The position numbers and the translations under genes are program-made. From Apostichopus japonicus (lineage: Eukaryota; Echinodermata; Holothuroidea; Aspidochirotida; Stichopodidae), in NCBI RefSeq assembly GCF_037975245.1, contig NC_092581.1:1808501-1872500 (forward strand): a stretch of 64,000 nt of DNA. The letters run 5' to 3'. How positions within the stretch are numbered: the first letter of the stretch is position 1; each line of letters begins with the position of its first letter. This document shows, piece by piece, positions 12,101-27,100 of this stretch. Under the pieces are notes generated by a model. It made no database searches. It worked only from the letters and a program-made list of their open reading frames with translations, and was not told where the DNA came from.

Positions 12101-15100
12101 ATGTCTGAAACAGAGATTGACCCAAAGGAGCCTCTGGTCACCGTGTGACGTCAAAGTTAGTATACCGCGAAAATCAAACCCTGATATAGGCACGGTTTGT
12201 ACACAGATAGCGAACAATTGTACTGTTTTTGACTTCCAATTTCGAGCGTTTGAAAAGCTGTTAGCTTAAAACAAGAACACATGAAGGTTAACAACAAGTT
12301 TTAAGACAATTATAAGCAGAAATTTTAGTTAAATTGCTTATTTTATTAGCAAAATTTCCACTCAAATGGAGGCATCTTTTACATAGCGTAGCGTCAATAG
12401 GTCCGTACGGTAAAATATACTTACGTAGTACTTACTCGTTTTAATATCCAAAAGTACAAACACAGAAAAAATATCCTGTCAATAAACAAATTTAGCAGTG
12501 AATATCCTAATCCACGTTTCTTGTTCAATCCTGGGCGAAAAACTACCGTGACTCTGTGTAATTCCATAGAGTTAGGTCTAGTTGAAACAGGCCTTGACCA
12601 GTAACATCCCACAATCACAAGACAGTCACTAACGAAATAAAACGTCCGATCGCTACATACTACCGTTTTTATTCAACTCCTTGGAACATGCAGATGTTGG
12701 AATAAACAGAACGGACAATATTACACATGTATCACGAACTCACGATACTGGAATACAACAAATGAAATAGATAAATCCTAACATGGCTATTTACACATGC
12801 TGTGAGCCAACGCCGGCAAGAGTTGTAACTAACTACCGTACATGTACTAACAATGCTATACCCTTGGCACGGTATATATGTACGGTCATCTCTTACAGTA
12901 AATTATATTACTGTCAATTGCGTGATATAATGTTACATGTAAGGACGTCCAGGGCGTGTTTACAGTCAATTTCACATTAGCTATGTCCGACCATGGTCCG
13001 ACACAGCTATCGACAGTATATAATTTTCACAGAATGAGACATTTGCAGCATACACAGAAGCAGGGTCATGCATGTGGACTCATGGGCATGTGATACTCCG
13101 GGTGCTGAAAAATCTTTCCGCGTGGATCTCAAAAAATTGATCCAAAGTCTGCGGCGTTTTACGTCGGTTCTTTTACTCGGAAATCTAAAAAAGCTGATGC
13201 TTTTGTTGGATGAGGTATAACTGCAACCTCCAACAACACAGAATTGTGGCATTTTGAGGAAAAAGGAGTAATATCGTTGATGTTTTTGGCAGCTCAAGTA
13301 TACAACTTTACACACTAAAAGTATAGTTGTGAGTGAGGTATACAAACGTTGACGTCACATGGTCACCTGATGTCTTAGGAATGTTTCAGGAATGTCTGAA
13401 ATAGAAGCTGACTTTTCGTCCCATTTTTCACGTATTTAACCTCCGAAATTGGTAAAGTTAATTACAGCAATGTAATTGGAGTCAGTTAAAGATTACATAC
13501 ATGAAAAATGGTGGGATTTTATGTTCATCGAAAAGTCTCCATAGTTGGTCTTTAAAAGCATATAACCTCCCCCCCTTCTCCTCCCCCAAACAATGGGAAA
13601 GAAATGAGAAAGAAACAAAGGCAAAACAAAAGAATTGGTTGTAGTGCCAGGGATGTAGTGCCAGGTGTTGATGTCTTGCATAGAGAGTTTCCTACAGAAT
13701 CGATTGTTTATGCCCGATGCACAATTAGGTTTGAGGAACACTTACGATATCAATCATTTTTAGGAGACAGGGTCATCTCCGATTAATATAGTATACTTGC
13801 TATTAAGCTATTTCCATGATGGCACCAAAAATAATCCAACTTTTAAACATTTTGAGGATGACAATTTGACTGAGGTGGATTTTGCTTTATAGTTTGTCAG
13901 TTGCAGCGTACCATCAGAAATTGGACAAGGGGTGGCAAAAGAATTAAAAGGGGGAATGGGGGTGGGGGATGGGCAGTGAGATGAACCATAAATGGACAGT
14001 GGGAAATGTGAACTTTATTGTAAGGGGAGGTGAGGGAGGGGGGGGGGGGGAACTAGGAATAACTTACTTTTGTCTTTGGTGTCCCTTTCTTCTTTGTTAT
14101 GATCTTTCCACGGTTCATACGCTGGTGGAACCAGGATACCCACACAGTCTAGGAAGGCCAACAGAACCACTGTGCCTTTTAACCTGAAGATTGTTCCTGC
14201 AGGATAAATAATAGAATGAGAGCAGAGTTACAGAACAGAGCATGAACTATATGAAGATTGAGTTGTGGGGGAGTGAAGAGGGAGGGCATGTGTGTGTTGG
14301 TGATCGGGGATCTGCGAAGAGGGAGGGGATGTGTGTGTGTGTTGGTGAGGGGGATCTGCGAAGAGGAAAGGGATGTGTGTGTCTTGGTGAGGGGGAGATC
14401 TGCGATGAGGGAGGGGATGTATGTGTTGGTGGAGGGGGATCTGTGAAGAGGGAGGGGAAGGATGTGTGTTGGTGGGGGGGGGATGATATGGGATCTGTGA
14501 AGGAGGGGATGTGTGTGTGTTGGTGAGGGGGAGATCTGCGAAGAGGGAGGGGATGTGTGTGTTGGTGGAGGGGGGATCTGTGAGGAGGGAGGGGAAGGAT
14601 GTGTGTGTGTGTGTTGGTGGGGGGAGGGTGATATGGGATCTGTGAAGGAGGGGATGTGTGTGTGTTGGTGGGGGATATGCAAAGAGGGAGGGGAAGGATT
14701 GTGCGCGTTGGTGTTGGGGGGGGGGGAAGGCTGGGTGACAAGGAGAATCCCTTTGCAATGAATTTTCAACTTGGTCTTTATCAACATACAGAACTAAGAG
14801 AGTCAATGACCACACCTGCCAGCATGTGTCGAAACCATCCATCTGATTCAACGGTTTAGACTTCAGGTTGACTCATGGGTGGGGGGGGAGGTGGGGGTAG
14901 TATCACTTACCACTGGGGCTGACAATGACAGGTTGGGAAAGCCTTTGTTCCCCTGGTGGGGGTAGGTTTACCACAATGCCCAACACAGATCCCAGTGTGG
15001 TTCCTACCCACAAGCATGGACAGGTTACTGCCTCTGCAATGTGAAATAAAAATTGTCATTGGAATGGAGTCTACATTGAAAAATGTTAAACACTGGAGAT

Positions 15101-18100
15101 TCATTTATATTAATTCATGGGGATGGGACGTGGTATAACCGACCAATCATTGACAGAGAATAATTCAAATGAACAACTGTAAATACTGACTATGAAATTA
15201 TGAACGATGGCTTCCTATCCTAAGAAACTGGAGCAAGATCCCTGAGTATTACATACACAATATGGAAGTTTCTGTGGCTTCTTGGCAGCCAATGGAGTGA
15301 ACCACTTTTATTCATGACTTACCTTGTTCTACAAAAACTCATCTTTCAAGCTAATGTCTGCATACAAAATATCACAGAGGGAGGAAGGGGGTTCCTGACC
15401 CCCCTCCCTCTCCTTGGACCTGTCCCTGGCCCCCATTGAACAATACCATTCCTGTTTCTTTGGATGTCCTTGGGGTGGGGTGGGGGAAGACTTGCTCTCC
15501 TTTCTAGTATAAGATTCATCAAATGTCTACCAATTGAACAATACTATTCCTGTTTCTTTGGATGTCCTTTGGGGTGGGGGAGGAGGTGGGGGAAGAAGAC
15601 TTACCCTCCTTTCTAGTATAAGATTCAGCAAATGGCTACCCATTGAACAATACTATTCCTGTTTCTTTGAATGTCCTTTGGATAGCCTTTGGGGTGGGGG
15701 AGGAGGTGGGGGTAGAAGACTTACCCTCCTTTCTAGTATAAGATTCAGCAAATGCTACAGACTGCACCCCTTCTCTACTTTCCTTCTCCAGACTGGACAT
15801 ACTGGAACTTCTCGAGCGTGTAAATGAACTTTCGCTTCGATCTAGTTGGGAAATAGAATAAACCCGACCATAGGTTTGTATTAAAACACAATGTTTGAAC
15901 ACACCGAAAAATTTACATTGACGTGATAAAGACATTCTTTTCATGGATGTGTGAAAAGTTTAAACGATCTTGACCATTTATCAAGTCAATCACAACAAAC
16001 TGGTCTTTCCTGCCTCATAGCCTATCTATTTATACGATTCCTACGAGTTTATTACGTCCTACAGAACCCCCCCCCCCCCACCCCTGTCGTATTGACCTCC
16101 TCCTACCATAATTTGAATTCTACTTCAGGTAACACCAGCACACCATGGAGATGGATAAGGTCTACACTTTTCATAGTAAATCATTATCCTCTACAACATG
16201 TAGTTAAACACTGGATCAAGATGAACACATAAACATGTAATGATCTCCCCTCTCCCACTAATCACCCACCCTCCCCACCCAATGCATTCATATTATCATC
16301 ATCTCTCCTATGACACTGGTATCTAATCCCTTTCCCCATATAACTTATGCCTTCTGACGTTTTCTACTCCTCTCCCACCAGTATCTACTTCCCTCTCCCA
16401 CTATTACCTTCCCTCTCCACTTATTATCTACGCTTTTCTCTTCAGTATCAACTCATCTCCCACTTGTATCTACTCACCTCTCCCCTTATCTACTCTTCCC
16501 TTCTCTGATATTTCATCTATTCCTCTCTCCCACTAGTATCTACTCATCTCTCCCATCAGTATCTACTTCCAACTCCCACTATTACCTACTTCCCTCTCTC
16601 CCACTAGTATCTACTCATCTCTCCCCTTATTATCTACTCTTTCCTTTTCTGATGTTACATCTATGCCTCTCTCCCACCAGTATCTGCTCCTCTCCCACTA
16701 GTATCTACCCCTCTCTCCCACTAGTATCTACTTCACTCTTTCCCTTATTATCTACTTCCCTCTCTCCCTTATTATCTACTCTTCCCTTCTCTAATGTTTC
16801 ATCTACTCCTCTCTCCCACTAGTATCTACTCCTCTCTCCCACTATGACCCACTTCCCACTCCATCTTATCATCTACTCCTTTCTCAATGGTATCTACACC
16901 TATTTCCCTATTTGATAATATTTCTCTACTCATTACTAAATTTTGCAATTGTAAAACAGCATATAAATGTTCAATTATCATGCACTATTGGAATATAGGG
17001 TTAGTGATTTTACCAAGTGCACTTAAAAACTGCAACATGCATTGTTCCTCCTCCACATGCTTTATTAAAACTTCAATATTACGTCTACTTGCCAGTATTA
17101 ATTGCAAACATGCTGCATAGTGAAACAATAGCAATGATTCTTGTGTTACATTGTGCATGGCTGGATTACATAATTGCTCCTACATTGTGTGGATATCTAA
17201 CTCAAATAAAAAAATACTGTTACATTTTCGAAGCTTTGCCATTTCAGTTTTTTTGCATATTTTGTTTTGTTTTCTGAGAGCATGGATGCTGTGAATGAAT
17301 GAATGAGTGTAATTTACGCACCTGTAATAATACAAGGATGCTAGTTTACAAATATAACTTAGAACAACTAGCAAGTGTTCACAAAAAAAAAATCTAACAA
17401 GGAAAAGTTGTGTAAAGACTGACATGTTTGGTCACAAAATTTCTGGTAAATGACTTAGATGACCCAGTTAAATATTTCTACATCACTGCCAGTGTTGCCT
17501 AAGAATATTTATCTTCTCTGTCCATATATTACTTCAACATAAACAGACAGTTTTCAAAAGTAAACGGACACTTGACGAGTAAAATGACCATAAAGTGCCT
17601 TCTTCTAGCTGGGAAGTTGTACGATATTGAGAACCTATTGACTGGTGCCCACAAATGGTGTGAGTAGTAGTAAAATACTGACTGCATTAGACATGTGACT
17701 ATAAAACCTATAAAGATAAGTGGTGTCAGAAGTGGGAAATATTTCCTGCAATCAATATGTGGTTATAAAACTTGTGACTGGTGTTGGCAAAGAAGTGTCA
17801 GAGAAGGGTCTTGTTCTGTTCAGCAGGTGATTATAAAACCTGTGAAATTGTGTCTGCAAGTGGTGTCGTGGGTGGGAAGATTTTTCGCATTCAATACATT
17901 TTCATCAAATTTTTTTCATGACTTGTTTGTAGATAGATATGAACTGTATATAGAAAGATATAATTTACTATAAAATCTCCCTAAGCATCATACAAAATGT
18001 TCATAAGGTATACTGTGTTTTATTAAATGAGACACTTATATATAAAACCATCTGAAGAAAATGTGGTAAAAACCCACTGAAATATTTTTAAACAGTTTAT

Positions 18101-21100
18101 CTGCCTTTCACTTGTGCAAAATAATACCTGTTGATTGTCTTGGAAGGTTAAGAACTATAATAGGGACCACCCATCTTGATGTAGTGTGTATGTATTTATT
18201 TATTTATTAAAGAAAAAAACAGAAAAAGAAAAAAAAATTCATGGTTTTCTCTATAACTCCCATCCAAATTTTCTACTACAAAATTAGGATACAATTCACA
18301 ATGAAAACACTACAGAAATTGGTATATTATTAACTTTACATTCCCCTTTAAGTAAGGCTGCAATGATATCCAATCCAAGATCAAATTATACAGTGAAAAA
18401 TCAAGAAAAAAATCAAGAAAAATAAAGTATTCTGCTGCCAGTGTATGACTATGACATCACACCTGTTTGCTCCGAGTTTAACTCATGGCACAAAATCTCT
18501 GGCAATTTCAATTTATCGATATCTTGATAACTCTACGTTAGAATAGTTTTGCAAATTTCACCTGGAAGCTTAGAATATGTTAGTCTCTCATTAGTCAACA
18601 AAAGTGTTGCCTCTGAACTATCCTCACACAATAAATAGGATCAAATTAAAGTTATGTATGAAGAATGTTGTCAGCTAAATCTATTTAAACACAGGTCTGT
18701 GTGCAGCTGTACATCATCTTGATACGATACGGTATCCGTCAATGAAAAGGGTAGAAATGAAAAGATGGTTCAGCAGTCTGAGCAGTGATTTGATTTTGAA
18801 CCTCTTCTTTGTACTGGTCTTTTGAAAATATCTGGGTTGCAGTATTAATGTTTTAAAGTTTAAGGGTCAAAGTGCATTTTGCTCCGGATGTGAATGGACT
18901 TGATAAAGTCACAAACTGGACAAAATTCTTAATTATGTCATAAAAAATCAGTTTGCTTTGGCTGTTTTTGGTATATGTGTTAATGCTTATTTGAATTTCT
19001 TGAACAATGTATGAAGTATATTTAATAATTAAAAAGGAGGAAAAAAGGGGGGGAGGGGGGTAATAAAAAAAAGAAAAATTAAAAAACACCCTACAAAGCA
19101 ACTGCTTGCTTGTGGATGTCAATCTTTGGGTCGTTCTTTAAAGATCCCCTCTAGGGTGTTATCACCAAAATGTACCAATTAGAAAGTTATTTATAATACC
19201 ACTTTTTTAGCCTTAACCTTCCAACACCTAGTTTTACTCCCATTTAGAATAAATCACTTTGTCAGAAAAAAGACAAAGACATAATATTCAAAATATTAAC
19301 ACCTTTTCTTCAAGATGTTTGTCACACTATTTTCTTTTTCACACTATTTTCTTTCACATTTTTTTCTTCTTTTCCTTTAAACATAGCAAGTCAAAGTTAA
19401 CTGAATTCAAGTTTAACAGTAATTAAGGGCAAAAGTAAAGAATAATAAAATTTGACCAAAATTTAAAAAAATGCTTGAATTAAAAAAAAAATGCTTGAAT
19501 TAAAAAAAAGAGCTTGAATTAAAAAAAACCCGAAAGATTGAAAAGAATTTAACACTGATTTTGTGTTTCCTGATTGTGTTTTAGATAAATATTTAAAGAA
19601 TACTATATTTCATGAAGAAGGAAAAAAAGATATCTGTATAAATATTTAGGTGCAAGTAAATATCACCCGCGTTGTCGGCCCATCTGCCCTTTTAGTTTTT
19701 TTACAAGACCACTCACTCGACTTGGCACTGCCGAGAAAATTCGATGGGAATACGGAACTGGATCTGGTCAGAATCATATCGAGGGCGCTACTGTGGCGCT
19801 TCAACGTTGGATCCTCGTCCTGCTCATCGACTACACAGCGACAACAAATAACACATCAACGGAAAAAAAGAGAAATAAAATGATGCTCACTGATTGGCTG
19901 TTGTAAATTATGACATCACACCAATTCATGCCATGGTTCCTTGTTCTTTTGCTTCTTCTTCTTCTTATTTTTGTCTTATAACCCATCGATTAAATTTCAC
20001 AAAGTGATCCCTTATAGATATGATTTCTGTTTTTTGGCCTGATTGGCATCCAATGAAAAGTCTCACCCAAAGTTTCCATATAAGGACATTGAGAAAGGAG
20101 ACTTTTTTAAAGAGTCTTTTATGCTCGTTGTTTCATTTCTACCATAATTGTTTGTTCTCTTTTACATTTTGAGAAAGCAAGCTGATAATCTACTCAGGTT
20201 TAAAAATGATATTGTTGCGTAGCGCCCTCATTGCATCGGCTCTGCACGTTGTTACGGAGACATTAAAATTCGAGATCGAGATAACATAAGGAGGAAAGCT
20301 GGTTACAATCTTCTCTAAATGTTTTTGGAAATTTTATATTCATATTATTTTGAATTTATATATTATATTTATGAATAACTTTAATAACTTTCTACTTGGG
20401 ATTAAACCCCTTGATCTGTGTAGGCCACCCCGCAGTGGTTATCTGACTTACCAAGTCTGGAAAATTCATCAAAAGATTAAGATAAAATTCTAACAATCCC
20501 CCAAAAAAGCAAAATATTGAATTCTACCTATTTCAATCAAAGAACTGACCATTTTACTATCAGCCTAACAAATATGACCAACCTCACACACAATAACAGA
20601 AATACTTTGCAATTTTAATAATTTCAGAACAAGCTATAATTTTAGCTTTTGTTTTCGAATGCTGAAGAGTCAAGATTCTTTCATTTGCAGTAAGGGAGGA
20701 TGACTTGAATGTTTTGCGCCACCATTATCACTTTGTTACCAAGGAACCATCTGTGGGTGTAATGTCACATTACAACAACCATTCTCACATTAAATTATGT
20801 AACTCAATGACTTTTTCTTTCTTCAAAAGAGAAAAAAATGGTTAAAATACTTCAATTCAAGAAAATAAAGGTTTATGACCTGGCTCTTTCTATAACAGCT
20901 TATATTTTCCAATCTTATTATATATTATATTAATTCAAATGCTAATAGTCCACAAAGCATTTTTTTTTTTTTTAAATATTATTTTTTACATCCTTATTCT
21001 TTTTTTTAGCCTCAAGAGATATGTCAGCTACCATAAAATGGGATGTGAAATTGGGACAAAGGTTAAAAGTTCTCCCACAACGTTTTGGAAAATTTTTGAC

Positions 21101-24100
21101 AAAATTGAGATCATTTTTCAATGAATTACCTGATTAAGGAAAAAATCAAACAGAGGAACAACAAAATTAAAAAAATTATGCATGCATGAATTGGATGAAA
21201 ATACAAAACTAAAATGATGGGCTAAAATTGGGGGGAGGAAAAGAGGGGGAGATATTAACAATGTGGTTACTTTATGGGTTGTTTTAGTTCTTTTTGTGAG
21301 AGGTTCAAGGAAATTATGTACACTAGGATGATCATAGATATGACCAATTCTACTTTTAACATTTTATCTTTTTTTAGCTATCACAGTTTAAGCTTTGCCC
21401 TAAAGGTCTGTCTTTTAATATACTTAATAAAATATAGAAGGAACCTTTCATACCTCTCCTACCGACTTCAGTTACTAAAACCTAACACTTTATAAATAAT
21501 CAATAGGTTTGTTTAAAACAGCCCAATCCCCGTAAATCCACTTCCCATCTAAACTAACAAACATAATCATATATGTATATGAATAGATTTTGATAGCTGA
21601 ATGCTATTTCTGATCATTTAACACAACGTTTAAGAAGTAAGTACTATCAATAAAATTGCATTGTTCTTTCACTCACAACCACACCCCACCAACACCCCCC
21701 CCCACCCTCCCTCCAAAGTGACCTGTCTGTTTAAATCATTGTTACCAGGGGCAACCACATCATTTTATTTTATTTTCAGATAATCAATAAACCACTTTAG
21801 TAAACAAGGATCTCAGTTTGTCTTTTGGCACAAAATTTCCAAGTCTGCCCTTTTTTTAAAAAACTAAATTTTATAGAAATATTATCATACAAAGGAAAAT
21901 TTCTTTTTAGTAATTTCACTGCGTTTAATGTAGTTTTTTAAACAGACCCTGGAGGTCTCAAGTCTCTGAAATAATTTATTGTTGAGAGCATGCCAATGAT
22001 GATGAAAAGAAGTAAGGGTGGTGGGGGGGGGGGGTGGGAGTGAGGTTAAGGTTGGTTATAATAGAGAGGGCAAGGGTGTCAAGATGCTGGTTGATGAAAA
22101 ATACACAAGAGATGCCACAACTTTTCTAATTTGTAGCTTTTTTTCTTAACAGATTAACAGATTGTAGATATGAATTCAAATTTTAATATAATTTAATTTT
22201 AAATTTTACACACAGATTTTCCTCTTTTGACAATATTTCTATACCTATCTTCTACAATTTATGGGAAGACATACTACTTTAATTTTGAAATCTTTGCTCT
22301 TTTCTTTAATAAGCAATTAATGTTTAAGGAATGTACAAAGTAATTAATATCTGTCTTTTTGGGGGATAACAATTTTTTTTGAGAGAGTCTCTGTTTATAA
22401 ACAGAGGAATGGCAAACCAGAATTAGTCAAATTTAAAGTAATAAAGAAATAAAGAAAAAAATAAATAAATAAAAATAATTCAAAAAAAGGCACTACATAT
22501 AAATTTAAAAGCCTTTAGAATAAAATTTTACAGTGTTTAGTAGGACGAACACGTTTGCAAGCTAACAAGCTAATATCAATGATGAAATAAAAACATGAAA
22601 TTAATAAATTGTAACGAAAACAATTTAAATTTAAAAAAAAGCTAAAGTTAGTTTGAACCACAAAATTTTGATGAAGCAAAATAAGTTACCCCTTTAAAAG
22701 CAGAGAGAAAAACAAAATAAGAAATTGTTTTGTCCTCAAAAAAAAAAAAGCTATTCTAAGTTGAATCTAGAACTGTCTTATCTTGCTACTATTTAGAGAT
22801 TTTAATGAATACCAATTTAATTTTTTTCAAACAGGAAGTATCAAACCTTAACGATTATTTAATTTACTTTTAAGAACATAAACATAGGATTTTAAAAATA
22901 AACAGGTGTTTACTGATGGTTTTGTTAAGAGTTGTTTCACTACTACCGACCACTGCTCTGTTGAAGTGTCTAACAATGTGAAGATGAGATGATATTGTCA
23001 GCATTTGCACCAAATGCTTCATCGATCACTTCCATTTTTCTCGTAATGATCGACAGTTATCGAGCCACAAACTATAATGCATTCGAAACGCTGACCAGAT
23101 CCAACAACAATGTGTATCCGGGGGGGGGTTGGGTAGGTTGGTTGGGGGGGCGGTGAGGATGTAAAACCATCCTTCCCAAACTATCATTCTCAATCAAAAT
23201 TTACTTTGGAGTCACGATCGATTTATCAGAAAGAAAAGTTGATCGTTCGGTAAACGGTGTTACCGATCGTCTCCGACATTAACTTTTCCGCTGTCGGGCC
23301 CTGATTTGTGTCCCCAGTTTTGACAGAGATGTGCGGGTGCTATCGTAGACTAACTTTCAGTCAATGTGCAATCGATTGCAATCGAAACCAGTCAATGTGT
23401 GATTCAATCATCAACCTAAACATGGAGTTCCATCTTTGGTTAATTTAAGGAATTAGAAATTTACGGATGGTGGTTTGCCGAGGGGAAATCACAAAATAGG
23501 TTGCTAAAGGAAACAAAAGTTTTGGGAAGCTGGTCAGCGCTGTAAAAGATGACGATTATTAAGACAAGGACAAGATTTAGAGACGTTGTAAATCCGTTTC
23601 GGTTTTTGTGAAAGTATGAGGATGATGATGTATTTACAACGGTTAATTTACACCAATATGAGATTAAAATCTTACACTTGATATGGTAGTATTAAAAATG
23701 TGATGTCTGTACAAGCGTGGGGAGATATGTGTCAGTGTGCACAGAATACTTTATAAAAAAAAAATACAGAATATTCCTGTACTGGTACACTCTAGTTCAT
23801 GTATGAAGAATGGCGATACTGTTTAAACATCTTCAAAAAAATCAGTATGGAAGAAGTGATGTAAACACTACATGTTAGAAAATTCTCTAGATTTTTGTTA
23901 TTGTGCTCTCAGACAATGATTGTTAGTGAATGAATGTAAAGAGAAAAACAAAACATGTTTTTATGTTTTCAGGTTCTGAAAAAGAAGTGTAGAAATGTGG
24001 AGAAAAAAAGCAACATTAATGTCAGCTTTTTCCTCAAAAGCCCTTTTACAAAAAAGGGTAAAAGAAAAAAAAGGAAGTCTGCAATATCAAACCAGTTGTT

Positions 24101-27100
24101 TGAAAATTATACAGAGACACCAGAAAGCAATACGGCCATCTAATGCTTCACGTAGGAAGCTGAAACCAACTTTACTCAATTTTACTAAATTCAGATCAAG
24201 ACTTTCAAATAGCAATGAAAGGTTAATCAAATTTGCTTGTTTTTTTTTTTTTTTTTACTGCTTCATATTTTGTGCAATAGCCAACATATTCAGCATGCAC
24301 TTTAAGCAGGCAAAAATGTGTTCAAACTGGATAAAACTACCCTACTGATGCAAGCTATTAAAGACCATGGGCTGGCATTTTTTTGTGGCAATGAGATTGT
24401 ATGACCTTGTTTGATGAAAAGTGAAATGCAAGTTTTATCGGTTGTAAGTGAAAGCAAAGCGAAAGTTTCAAATAAACATAAATTACGATTCAAGATTGTA
24501 GCGGGCAGCTCCCATAGGTGACAAGTAACAACTTTATACCTTCAGTTGTTATTACGTTGACAAAATGTTTCTCCTAATTCATTATATAAGGGAGAAAATC
24601 ACATGATAGTGGTCACTTTAATACTACCCTTGGCAATACTGAGGTGGCTATGTACAATGGTCGAGAAAATCACATACCCCACGGAAGAGACAAGCTTATG
24701 AGAGAAAAATCCTCTCTCGATATCTTGTGGGTAAAACATGACGACACATTTCATACAAATGTGATTTATGCTTTGGGTCTGTATCGCAAGCTACAATCAT
24801 AATAAAAAATTAAAAAAATATGACCCCAGAAGTGTGCACTTTGAAATTTGTAAAACAACTTTATCTTTAACTTTATCTAACAGTGTGACATAGATGTAGA
24901 AATGTGTTGTTGTTTACTGTTCAGACCACATAAAATATAATCTACAAAAACCTTAACATTTTGCCTTAATTTTCTGGCAATGACTGGTAAAACTTTCCAA
25001 CTTAAATAAAAGATTTTACAGATTTCCATCAGGGTAAAACCAAAATCAAGCAACCTTTTAAACAGTTGACCAAAAAAAAAACATGGTTACTGACTTTAGG
25101 GGTTGACTTGATGATGTTCATATTTTAGACTTGATCAAGCCATTTACTCTATCAAGTCTTCAGCGTCAGTCTTGTGTGTCAAGCAACATTAAATCTGTGA
25201 CATCTTAGATGTTTGGAGGAAGTTGTTATCTTAATCACATAGACTAATCACAGTTGGGTTGGGTGGTGTGCTCCTTTAAATCTTGCAAGATTACCAGTAA
25301 TGCAGAGAAATTGATCCAAAATCTTACTTCAAAACCTTTCTTATTTTACTGACGGGTGGGTGGTGCAGTTGCTTAGTCTCCTGATATTAACAAAAGGGGG
25401 GTATTTAATATTCCACCCTTTGGGTATTTGCACTAAACAAAATATTTTTTTGACAATAAAAGCTATCACACCATATCATCAGACTGTTACTTTTTCTTTT
25501 TAATTTTCTTTTTGGTAACAAGGTTCTTGTATCCTTTAAATATCTTTAGACATTACTTAAAGTTCAAGCTTATCATGGCAGTTTAGTAGAAGGGAAACAA
25601 AAACTCAGAGGCTTGAGGTAAATTCACATACTACCTCGGATGGGGGGTTTGGTGAGCGATACATGTGAGGACGGGGAAAATAAGACGAGAGAGATAAAAA
25701 TGAGTGGGTGATGAAATCATTCCATAGAAGGAAGGTTGGGGGTTAGATATATGCAAAGAAAGATATAAGAGATTTATAAATCCCCCCCCCCAACAAAAAA
25801 ATACTTGTCAAATTTGGACAAATTCACCAGGATAGTGTACTCCAAAGACTCTGGGCCTCAATTTAGTTCTAAGGGCAAAGTTGATCTTTCTTTGTGAACC
25901 CCTTTTTTTTCAATTTCATACTTTTCACAAAGGGACTATGTAACACACTAAGTCAATTGTAAACAGCATTGGAGTGCAAGTTGGGGTGCAATGTCTTAAC
26001 ACCAGAGTGGTGTTGCTAAGGGTGTGTGCTACACAAGGCAAACATACAAAAGATTTTCTCTTTAACTAGTTGATCCCTTCGGACACAAAACCACAGATTT
26101 GGCGATATTCGATGAACTGGATCAACAGAACCCACAGATATTTACTTTCATGATTTTGAGAGGGACAAGCATAGAAACCTCATGTTCATAAGGTTATCCA
26201 CTCGTTTAATCCATGTATCCCACTGCTTGTTCCTAATTGCCTAAATCTCCCCTCAAAGCAAAATACACAAAAATGCTATCAAATGCAGACGATTGATAAA
26301 AGTTTTCTGTTCAAAAATTATTCTCAAAAACATCTGGGCATCAAATATATTGCGGGAAGACAATGGTGCTCTGTGATGACAAACAGATAATCTATAAATA
26401 TCGGAACAATTTTTTAAATTTTTTATAGTCTTCTTGGCAAAATTATAAAAACAAACAGCAATATATTATGTGTTCAGATATGGATCGATTACAAATTTGA
26501 TCAATAATCAATCAGCACAGCATACAGATTAGGTATCAGGCAGCTGCTGTGAATATGTGTAAAGTAGCGTGCCGTGATAGTAAAATGGATAAAAAGAGAG
26601 AAATATTAGAAGAAAGAAGAAGAAGGCAGGCTGGGCTACTGTTGATTACAGGAGACGGAATAAGGTAAAGGAGAGAGGATTGGAAGGAGTGACATGGGGG
26701 GAGGGGGATGTGGGGGGAAGGGTGCGTGTGGGGAGAAGTGACATGGGGGGTGGTGGGTGGGGAACAGGATAATAAGTGTATAGACGAAGGGGGACATATT
26801 TTGAATTCAAAAAATCTAATAGGCCAGAATGTCAGACAAACAGGTTACTTCGAAATTTAAAACTTTGACCCCTATGGAATCGTTTCTATGAGTTGTCCTA
26901 CCATTTGGACTAGGTTCCTTTTTGAAATATACCACTAAAGACCTGTAAGTTGCATTTCACAACTAAAGTTTTATTACCTTAGTTTATTACATCACACACC
27001 CCTCCCCTTCCCCCTCAAGCTTTATTCGATTTCCTTCTTCAGTATACTATGAAACTAAGAACACAATGTTCTCTATCCCATGTTTCCCCCATGACCCCTA

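Noticed and set aside
14179-14851. Three overlapping 160-207 residue minus-strand frames rich in Pro, His, Thr, Ser
   Set aside because: Translations of the G-rich minisatellite in all three frames; no domain, and flanking tomosyn exons show this is intron.
23955-24348. Plus-strand Lys/Phe-rich frames of 62 and 117 residues
   Set aside because: A/T-run composition with no domain; two frames are open in the same place.
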